In this document: positions 47,531 through 54,184 of the stretch, in pieces | Layout of the letters: every line of letters starts with the position of its first letter | How positions within the stretch are numbered: position 1 is the stretch's first letter | NCBI GenBank assembly: GCA_019359095.1 | Contig: JAHHHZ010000036.1 | Coordinates: 538,791 to 602,790 of the forward strand | Direction of reading: 5' to 3' | Length of the DNA: 64,000 bases | Source of the DNA: Pleurocapsa minor HA4230-MV1 | GTDB taxonomy: Bacteria > Cyanobacteriota > Cyanobacteriia > Cyanobacteriales > Xenococcaceae | The notes under the pieces: model-generated | What the model was told of the DNA's origin: nothing | Database searches by the model: none | The model's input: the letters and a program-made list of their open reading frames with translations, nothing else | Program-made: the position numbers and the translations under genes

Positions 47531-48065
47531 TTACCGAACATAAGACGTATAGTAAGAATAATAGAGATCGCTTGCAAAAGTTTGAATAATTAAATTTTTT
47601 TCTTGTTTAGAGAATGGATTTATATCAGAATATTCATCAGTTCCTTTAGGTAATGTAATTGTCATTACTTGCAAAAGAATTTGTTTCGAGAAGTCCTTTT
47701 TCTACAAACCACTTGCAGCAAGCCTTTATTTGAGTCAAACAGCGTTTAGCAGTATCAGCAGATTTATTCTCCAGTAGCCAGTCTCGAATAGCTGATGCTT
47801 CATCTAGTGAATTAGTAGGTAAAGCTGCTATATGATTTCGATATCGTTGAAAATCTTTCGCATAGGTACTTGGGCTTACTTGAGGCTTTTTGAATTCACT
47901 ATATTTCTTCCACAACTCGCCCAAATTAAGTTTGGAAGATTCATCAATCGAAGCTAAAGTTTTTTTATTTCGATCTGAAGCAGATTTATATTTTTCCAGT
48001 GTTGTGTCAAATTTTTCCTTAAAAATATCTTGTTCTATTTCTGCTGCTTTTAGCTCGGCAAATCT
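47531..48065 (-). pseudogene. Tyrosine recombinase/integrase remnant (frameshifted, truncated)
   Basis: On the minus strand the frame reads RFAELKAAEIEQDIFKEKF, then LGELWKKYSEFKKPQVSPST and SADTAKRCLTQIKACCKWFV, i.e. the SAM-like core-binding domain of XerC/D-type integrases. The frame stops after SNDNYIT. The expected continuation ITLPKGTDEYSDINPFSKQE resumes in another frame and ends at YYSYYTSYVR. The catalytic R-H-R-Y region is absent, and there is no proper N-terminal start (TGA just before). So it is a dead integrase marking the left side of the defence region. Confidence 0.85.
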
Positions 48066-48328
48066 TCATATGATCTAAATAACAGAGTTTTAATTGAATA
48101 ACGAGTCGTCTCTCTCTTAAATTTTTGCGATCGCTTCAAATGTTACTGAGTAGTTAAATGATTGACAATATTTTTGTCTACCGATTCTCCACCATTTTTA
48201 ATTTTGCTAAGATATGTAAGTTGCAAGCGATCGCTCGATTTTAGTTAACAACGATTTTAGATTTTTTTAAATTTAGTAAACCAAAATGGGCAAACTTATT
48301 ACAAGCTTCTATTTAGGGACTTGTGTAT
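48066..48328. other. Leader of the ATPase gene
   Basis: About 260 bp, AT-rich, between the integrase remnant and the DUF499 gene. It presumably contains the promoter of the defence genes. No motif stands out besides GCGATCGC octamers. Confidence 0.4.
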
Positions 48329-51300
48329 ATGCTGCCTTCAATTTTTGAAACCTGTATCCCCAGAGAAGAAATATTAGCGGGAGAACTTTCTGTCGATCTC
48401 TTTGCTGCTAAATTGCGATCTGTGGTCGAAGGAAAAGCACCTCTGATATATCAAGATGCTGCGAGTTTCTTTGCTAATACCTTTGCTACAGATGGAATCA
48501 AAACTTTGATAAGAGAGGTCTTTAGCAGATTAACAGGAAAGTCTTCTGGTTCTCCTGTTATTCGACTAGAAACTAGCTTCGGTGGTGGTAAAACCCACGA
48601 TGAGATTGCTTTGTGGCATATTTGTCAACAGGGAAGGAAAATTGAAGGGCTAGAAAGATTTGCTCAACTTAATTTAATTCCAGAACATCCTGTACAGGTA
48701 GCCGCAGTAGACGGACGAGATTTAGATCCTGAAAATGGTATTCATCACGAGAACGGAATAATCACTAAAACTCTCTGGGGTGAAATTGCTTACCAGATTG
48801 GCGGAATACAAGGATATCAACTTTTAGCAGGAAGCGATCGCAGTGGGATTAGTCCTGGAACAGATGTTTTAGATCGATTATTAGATGGTCAACCGACAGT
48901 AATTATTCTAGATGAAATTGCCCGTTATCTCAGGGCAGCTAAAGCCAAACAGATAGGCAGAAGTGACTTAGCCGAACAAGTTGTCGCTTTTCTCTTTTCC
49001 TTGATGGATTTAGCGGGAGCTTGTAATAATTTAGTATTTGTTTATTCTCTAGCTTCAGCTGCTGATACCTTTGCTGAAGAAACAACAGAATTACAAGAAT
49101 TAATTCGTGCTTCTGCCAGACAAGAAAGAGTTTTAAGTCCTTCAACCGATGTAGAGGTTTACAACATTGTCAAACAGCGCTTATTTAAGAGCGTTAGTGC
49201 TGAAGCAGCAGAGAAAGCAGCATCAGAATATTTAAATGCTTATCGTAGTAATAAGATTAATTTGCCTGATGGTTGTAAAGATGCCCGTTATAGTAGTACG
49301 ATCGCCGAAAGTTATCCTTTTCATCCCGAACTATTTAACTTATTAACCAAAAAAATCGCCTCAATACCTGAATTTCAAAAGACTAGAGGTGCATTAAGGT
49401 TGCTGGCTCAAGTAGTTAGGCATCTATGGAGAAATAGAGAAAATTGGACACCAATGATTCATACTCATAATATCCCTGTGGGTTTGGATGAGGAGATAAC
49501 TAACGACTTAACTTCAAGACTACAACGCCCTCAAATGCGCCCACCAATCGGGGCAGATATCTACAATCCTAATGGTAGAGAAGCCTATGCTCAGATACAG
49601 GATGAGGAGTGGATTGCAGCGGATAAACCACCTTTTTCTAGTTGGGTAGCGCGGACTATCTTTTTGCATTCTCTGACTCAGGGGATTTCTTCTGGTATCA
49701 AGAGAGCAGAATTAAATCTGTCATTACTAACTCCTGGGTTAGAAGTTAGTTTTGTCGATCGCGCTTTGTCAAGATTAACAGCAGTGGCTTGGTATCTCGA
49801 TGACGATCCGATTACTTCAATTTCTCGGTTTAAAGAAGAACCATCGATCAATAAGATTGTTACCGAAGAAAAAGAACAAGTAGGACGTAGTGAAGCTAAA
49901 GACGATTTGCGATCGCGTCGAGATAGTATTTTTGCCAAGAAAATATTTACGCCGATTTTCTCTGCTGAAAGTCCTGGAGATGTGGATGATGTTCCTGATA
50001 CTGTTGCTCTTTGTTTGATTGATTTTGACGAAGCTACTATAGTTAACTCGACTGATAGTCCGCCTAATATTGTCGAGCAGATTTTTAATAATACAGGAGA
50101 ATCTGGAAAATTCCGTCTTCATAAAAATCGTTTATTATTCCTGGTTGCCAACAAAAAGGAAATCGAAAGCGCTATTGATAATGCCAGAGAATATAAAGCA
50201 ATTCAAAATATTCTTCGCAATCAAACCCGTTTGGAAGATTTATCTGAAAGCCAGCAAAAACAGCTAGGAGAGAGAAACGGAGCAAAAGATTTAGACGTTC
50301 GGGTGTCTCTGACTAATGCTTATCGCCATCTATTTTATCCCACTAAAGATGAAGTCAAAGCTCCTACTGGTTTGATGCACTACGTATTACCTGCTCAAGA
50401 TTCAGGTGCAGTCAAAGGCAAAAACAATCAACAGGATATTATTCTCAAAGCCCTCAAGGACTGTGAAAAAATCCGTCTCGAAGGTTCTAAGCCTTTTGCC
50501 CCTGTCTATATTTTGCAAAAAGTCTGGAGTAAAGGTTTAGACCACTGGACGACCAAAGCTTTAAAGGATGCCTTTGCTAAAGATTTAAACCTTAATATTT
50601 TGCTCGATGCCGAAATCTCGCTACTGCGAGACACTATCCGACAAGGATTACAGGAAGGACATTGGGATTTAAAAGTAGGAGAAAAAGTTTATATCAAAAG
50701 CGACGTAGGGGCGGTTCGCGCGATGCGAAGCGAGTCCTTTAGGGAACCGCCCTTACATCCCGAAACGCCCCTACCTGAAACAATTGAATTTAGCGATCGC
50801 TTTATCTTATACCGTCGTGGAATTCTTCAACCACCCGAACCAAGAGTAATTGAATTAAATGCTCAAGTAATGCCTTCTACAGAAACAGAAAAACCTGTAC
50901 GAGTGCGTTGGAAAGCCAAAGGTGCATTAAAAACTAGCCTCTATCAAAATGGTAATTTAATACCCGAAGAGTTTCGTCCTTCCGATGAATACGAGACAAC
51001 AATTACCAATACAACAATATTTAAGCTTCTTGCTGACTATGGCAACGAGGAGACAGCAGAACAACAAACTCAAGCTGTAATCTCGCCAGATGGAACTAGA
51101 GCTAAAGAGCCAACTGGTGAATATAAACCTGATGATAACCTAAACGGTAATGGCAGCACTGGCACTATATTTGATTATCGATCGCCAGTTATCGAACTTG
51201 ATGGCACTGTAAATAAAGTTTTTACTAGCTTAATGGATCTCTGTGGCGATCGCAAAGTTCAAGAAATTGAGTCTTTAGAAATATCCGTAGATAAATTGCT

Positions 51301-51622
51301 TGACTACCGTAAATTGGGAACGGCGATTCCTTTATTAAGTCGTTTCTCCCTGAGAATCGATCAAACCGCAACTATTCAAACAGGGAATGACCAATTTGTG
51401 CGCTTGGAATACCAAGGACAGGTAAGAGGATTTCAAAGCTTTTTTAATACCATTAACGCACTACTCAACAATCCAGAAACCAAAGGCGATGTCAATCTGA
51501 AATTGATAATTGATTTTGAGCCTGGTATTTCTCCTCAAAGTAAAGAATTAAACGATATTCATCAAGCACTTCAACGCAATCCAGCAGAACGAATTTCTCT
51601 GAACGTCAAAGTGAAATATTGA
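48329..51622 (+). CDS. DUF499-family AAA+-like ATPase (COG1483), core of HMA-like defence system
   Basis: About 1097 residues; ATG 48329, with an in-frame GTG two codons earlier. The N-terminus (SIFETCIPREEILAGELSVD) and the P-loop ETSFGGGKTH (~83-92) are the DUF499 signature. A Walker-B-like VIILDEIARYL lies near 193-203. The C-terminal part has beta-rich segments and an in-frame repeat insert near residues 792-815. DUF499 ATPases are typically found with DUF1156 methyltransferases and SNF2 helicases in defence islands. All three are present here at 48-62 kb on the same strand. Exact role unknown; probably an ATP-dependent effector or translocation subunit. Confidence 0.9.
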   Translation: MLPSIFETCIPREEILAGELSVDLFAAKLRSVVEGKAPLIYQDAASFFANTFATDGIKTLIREVFSRLTGKSSGSPVIRLETSFGGGKTHDEIALWHICQQGRKIEGLERFAQLNLIPEHPVQVAAVDGRDLDPENGIHHENGIITKTLWGEIAYQIGGIQGYQLLAGSDRSGISPGTDVLDRLLDGQPTVIILDEIARYLRAAKAKQIGRSDLAEQVVAFLFSLMDLAGACNNLVFVYSLASAADTFAEETTELQELIRASARQERVLSPSTDVEVYNIVKQRLFKSVSAEAAEKAASEYLNAYRSNKINLPDGCKDARYSSTIAESYPFHPELFNLLTKKIASIPEFQKTRGALRLLAQVVRHLWRNRENWTPMIHTHNIPVGLDEEITNDLTSRLQRPQMRPPIGADIYNPNGREAYAQIQDEEWIAADKPPFSSWVARTIFLHSLTQGISSGIKRAELNLSLLTPGLEVSFVDRALSRLTAVAWYLDDDPITSISRFKEEPSINKIVTEEKEQVGRSEAKDDLRSRRDSIFAKKIFTPIFSAESPGDVDDVPDTVALCLIDFDEATIVNSTDSPPNIVEQIFNNTGESGKFRLHKNRLLFLVANKKEIESAIDNAREYKAIQNILRNQTRLEDLSESQQKQLGERNGAKDLDVRVSLTNAYRHLFYPTKDEVKAPTGLMHYVLPAQDSGAVKGKNNQQDIILKALKDCEKIRLEGSKPFAPVYILQKVWSKGLDHWTTKALKDAFAKDLNLNILLDAEISLLRDTIRQGLQEGHWDLKVGEKVYIKSDVGAVRAMRSESFREPPLHPETPLPETIEFSDRFILYRRGILQPPEPRVIELNAQVMPSTETEKPVRVRWKAKGALKTSLYQNGNLIPEEFRPSDEYETTITNTTIFKLLADYGNEETAEQQTQAVISPDGTRAKEPTGEYKPDDNLNGNGSTGTIFDYRSPVIELDGTVNKVFTSLMDLCGDRKVQEIESLEISVDKLLDYRKLGTAIPLLSRFSLRIDQTATIQTGNDQFVRLEYQGQVRGFQSFFNTINALLNNPETKGDVNLKLIIDFEPGISPQSKELNDIHQALQRNPAERISLNVKVKY
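50705..50774 (+). repeat. In-frame palindromic repeat inside DUF499 ATPase gene
   Basis: GTAGGGGCGGTTCGC at the left and GGGAACCGCCCTTAC at the right bracket GCGAAGCGAGTCCTTTAGG. It is translated as VGAVRAMRSESFREPPLHPE. The core is the reverse complement of the insert in the fourth NRPS gene (13690-13757). Confidence 0.88.
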
Positions 51623-51626
51623 CTTA

Positions 51627-51660
51627 GAATTCAAAGTTCAAAATTCAAAATTCAAAATTA
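51627..51660 (+). repeat. (AATTCAAA)n short tandem repeat
   Basis: GAATTCAAAGTTCAAAATTC units between the ATPase and four-helix-bundle genes. Related copies occur at about 52070, 57011-57048 and inside the helicase gene at 59751-59784. Confidence 0.9.
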
Positions 51661-52014
51661 TTTTTTCTTTAATTTAACTACTGAGGCAGCAATGATAGCT
51701 TTAATTTCTTGGGATTCTTGCAATAGCAATTTAAATTTATCTTCTTTAACAAGCTCTGACTTAATCAAAATTTTCAGCCAATATTCAGTTTCTCTCGCTT
51801 CTTTTAATGCTATTTCTAACTTGTGGATAAAATCTTTGTTTGATTGTGCTGATTGCGCTTCATGGACATTCGCCCCAATAGATGTACCAGATCTCAATAA
51901 CTGTCTTGATAAAGTTCTAGATACATCTGACTGTTTAGATAAAAAACAACAGGCTTTGACAATTCTTATAGCAAAACTTTCAGTTCTTTCTGTTATTGGA
52001 ACATTAGTCATCAT
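51658..52014 (-). CDS. Four-helix-bundle protein (23S rRNA IVP family)
   Basis: About 118 residues from ATG 52014. The pattern ERTESFAIRIVKAC, SRTLSRQLLRSGTSIGANVHEAQSAQS and HKLEIALKEARETEYWLKILI is the TIGR02436 four-helix-bundle family. It is often encoded within rRNA intervening sequences but is also scattered in variable regions. Function is not established. It is oriented against the flanking defence genes, so it is probably an independent cargo insertion. ATTCAAA repeats flank it on both sides (51627-51660 and 52070-52100), which suggests a repeat-bounded insertion. Confidence 0.9.
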   Translation of the reverse strand: MMTNVPITERTESFAIRIVKACCFLSKQSDVSRTLSRQLLRSGTSIGANVHEAQSAQSNKDFIHKLEIALKEARETEYWLKILIKSELVKEDKFKLLLQESQEIKAIIAASVVKLKKK

Positions 52015-52113
52015 CAAAATAATCAATCTTAAATAACTAATTTTATCAATAATTTTTGAGTTTGCTTAACTTTGAATTTTGAACTTATAATTTTGAATTG
52101 GAGTAAAACGGCT

Positions 52114-52542
52114 GTGCAGGAATTTCAATTGAGAGTAATCCCTACGGATAATAACAATTTTGCATTGGAACTATATCAGTGTGCTTATAAAAAAGCTGGT
52201 GAAAAAAAGCGTCCTGCTGCTGAATTAATTGGCTGTCTTAAAGGTAATACTTTAAATTTAGTAAAACAAAGTATTTATCAAATACTTAAAGCTAATAATT
52301 ACGATCCCAAAACTCTTTCTATAAAACGTCAAACTCCTTATGTTTTGACAGAAGAATTAGGAGTGCAAACAGCAATTTTGTTTCAGACTTTGCAACCTCT
52401 TAGTCAAAGCGATCGCATTACTAAAATTGCGATGGGGATTAGTACAATGAGTAATGAAGAAGCTCATTATTGGTTTGCGATGATTGCCAATGGTAGACGT
52501 TCTTCTGCTCTTAAAGCCTTGCGGATACTTTTGGGAGAATAG
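52114..52542 (+). CDS. Small uncharacterised protein of the ATPase-methylase locus
   Basis: 142 residues from GTG 52114, preceded by GGAG at 10 bp. The upstream TTG-initiated reading would only translate ATTTTGAA repeats. The protein is alpha/beta with conserved-looking RPAAELIGCLKG, ALKALRILLGE and SNEEAHYWFAMI. The last phrase, 'EEAHYWFAMIANGRRSSALKALR', resembles small proteins annotated next to DUF499/DUF1156 genes, although I cannot name a characterised homologue. It is on the same strand as the three core defence genes and is probably a real subunit of the system. Confidence 0.7.
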   Translation: MQEFQLRVIPTDNNNFALELYQCAYKKAGEKKRPAAELIGCLKGNTLNLVKQSIYQILKANNYDPKTLSIKRQTPYVLTEELGVQTAILFQTLQPLSQSDRITKIAMGISTMSNEEAHYWFAMIANGRRSSALKALRILLGE

Positions 52543-52590
52543 CGAAATGTATCCGTGACAAATAAACTTTATTATTATAAATATCTCCCT

Positions 52591-53058
52591 TTAAAACTCA
52601 ATTGCTTGCCATTCTTTGGCTTCACTAAAACGACTTAAATGTTTGACGTTAGTGGTAGCAATAACAATGTATCTGCCTGGATATTCTTTTTCTAGTAGTT
52701 TGTATTGAGAGCAAATAATTATATCGGCATCAAGGCTTTTATCATCAGCAGTTGGTATTCCTTGTATACGTGCTTCTGCCCAAAGATTAGCAGCTTCTAA
52801 CATTACCTCGTTGCTTAAAGGTAAAAAAGTTACTAAATTTCTGAGTTCGTCTAAATCTTCAATGCCATTGATATTGGGTTTCCTCAAAGACTCTAAAATC
52901 AAACTTCTTCTGACTTCATAATCACAAATGTAACTACTAACAACAAAAATACCTTTCGATAGCAGAGAAAACAACCAATCATTAATAGTAATAGTTTCTT
53001 CTGTACGATTGGGATTACAAAGTTTGCCTAGTACCCCAGAATCAATAAATACAATCAT
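52591..53058 (-). CDS. PIN-domain putative toxin nuclease (VapC-like)
   Basis: 155 residues. FIDSGVLGKL (first Asp), CDYEVRRSLI (Glu in the central helix), and ADDKSLDADIIICSQ with IVIATTNVKHL provide the acidic tetrad of PIN-domain RNases. The sequence is longer than classical VapC (about 130). It is encoded 9 bp after a 125-residue gene that likely supplies its antitoxin. It lies on the opposite strand to the core defence genes. Confidence 0.82.
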   Translation of the reverse strand: MIVFIDSGVLGKLCNPNRTEETITINDWLFSLLSKGIFVVSSYICDYEVRRSLILESLRKPNINGIEDLDELRNLVTFLPLSNEVMLEAANLWAEARIQGIPTADDKSLDADIIICSQYKLLEKEYPGRYIVIATTNVKHLSRFSEAKEWQAIEF

Positions 53059-53067
53059 TTAATATAT

Positions 53068-53445
53068 CTATTTCTCGTATAATTTTCGTCCTGTTGATCT
53101 TTCGGCATCTATTATTTTTTTGAATTCTTCAAAAGCTGCTTCTTTTTCAGGTGATGGCGGTTCGTTTTTTATCCTCTCAATGCGCTTTTTGAGTAACTCG
53201 ATCGCTGGTTGATTTTTGCGTAATTGTTCTTCTCTATCCCAAACACCATTATGATTCTTATTTGACTCTAATCTAATATGTTTTTTAACTGATGTCGCTT
53301 CTATTGCATCTAAAATGATCGCTTTTTCACAGCCTTCTAGAATCAAAAAATATGTATTATCTGTCTTTTTCTCATCAGGTATTAAAGCAACGAAACGATT
53401 GAGATCGATAATTTTTCCGCTGGGTAGTTCTATAGTGTTAGTCAT
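53068..53445 (-). CDS. Putative antitoxin partner of PIN protein
   Basis: 125 residues. The N-terminus forms strands (ELPSGKIIDLNRFVALIPDE, then YFLILEGCEKAIILDAIEA). The C-terminus is a long charged helix (EEFKKIIDAERSTGRKLYEK). No named family recognised. Its length, charge pattern and 9-bp spacing before the PIN gene are typical of a type II antitoxin, so that is the inference. The ribosome binding site is not obvious. Confidence 0.65.
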   Translation of the reverse strand: MTNTIELPSGKIIDLNRFVALIPDEKKTDNTYFLILEGCEKAIILDAIEATSVKKHIRLESNKNHNGVWDREEQLRKNQPAIELLKKRIERIKNEPPSPEKEAAFEEFKKIIDAERSTGRKLYEK

Positions 53446-53478
53446 ATTTTTTATTTCCTTTACTTGTTATCTTCTAAA

Positions 53479-53877
53479 TCAAAAAATACCGATCGCAATT
53501 TGAATTGCTCTTTGAATCTTGGCTAAAGATTGCGGTGTAATTGACCCATAAGGGCCGCGCTCTAAATAAAGCTTACGAACCGCAGATATGTTGTCGCACA
53601 GAGCCAAAGAAGCCGATTCTAACCCTCCTTCTCCTGTTGAAATCAAAATTCTAGTTGGTGTTTCTCCATTAGTTAAATCGCTGGTAAAAGGAACAATCAA
53701 GACATTTTCTCTCAATTCATTTCTGACATTCATTGAAACAACAACAGCAGGACGTTTTTTAGCAAGGAAGCGCGGCGAGGTTTCCTCGCCAAGCGCAAGT
53801 CTTGCTTTAGTATCCCCCAGAGTTTTTAACGCTCTAATTAGATACACTTCACCCTGACGAGGATATAAACTTGTCAC
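53479..53877 (-). CDS. MazF/PemK-family toxin with repeat-derived insertion
   Basis: 132 residues, GTG start. PemK/MazF features: QGEVYLIR near the start, KRPAVVVSMN, NVLIVPFTSD, LALCDNISAVRK. In the family the first strand is followed directly by the RPAVVVS strand. Here about 15 residues (ARLALGEETSPRFLA) are inserted, encoded by a palindromic repeat at 53762-53805. The frame is preserved, so the enzyme may still fold, but the loop is unusual and near the RNA-binding face. Encoded 3 bp after an RHH antitoxin gene. Confidence 0.88.
   Translation of the reverse strand: MTSLYPRQGEVYLIRALKTLGDTKARLALGEETSPRFLAKKRPAVVVSMNVRNELRENVLIVPFTSDLTNGETPTRILISTGEGGLESASLALCDNISAVRKLYLERGPYGSITPQSLAKIQRAIQIAIGIF
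53762..53805 (-). repeat. In-frame palindromic repeat inside mazF-like toxin gene
   Basis: GCAAGGAAGCGCGGCGAGG and the mirrored CCTCGCCAAGCGCAAGTCTT form a long stem. GC-rich in an AT-rich gene, and translated as ARLALGEETSPRFLA. Confidence 0.88.
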
Positions 53878-53880
53878 ACT

Positions 53881-54135
53881 TTATAATCCTTCCTCTTCTA
53901 GAATCTCTTCCATTTGTGATTGGGAAAACTGCGCCCATTCATGTTCAAACTCGATATCCGCCTGGGAACGATTTTGATAGAAGTTTCTCAATTGTGACTC
54001 GATTTGCTGTTTGCGCCACAAACGTAAACCTTCCTCCACCGCAGCCGAACGATTTTTAGTCATTTTGTCTACTTCTTCAAGTAGTTGTGAATCTACGGTG
54101 ATCGATATCCGTTGTTTCTGGGAATTATTAATCAT
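53881..54135 (-). CDS. Ribbon-helix-helix antitoxin (MazE/CopG-like)
   Basis: 84 residues. The N-terminal RHH motif RISITVDSQLLEEVDKMTKNRSAAVEEGLRLW is followed by an acidic C-terminal tail (FEHEWAQFSQSQMEEILEEEGL) suited to bind a MazF-type toxin. It precedes the toxin gene by 3 bp on the same strand, the usual antitoxin-first order, and is expected to autoregulate the pair. It is divergent from the methyltransferase gene with only 49 bp between starts, so the promoters overlap. Confidence 0.9.
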   Translation of the reverse strand: MINNSQKQRISITVDSQLLEEVDKMTKNRSAAVEEGLRLWRKQQIESQLRNFYQNRSQADIEFEHEWAQFSQSQMEEILEEEGL

Positions 54136-54184
54136 AGGAGCTTATCTAATCTCTACATAAATAATAATACTTTTTATATTACTT

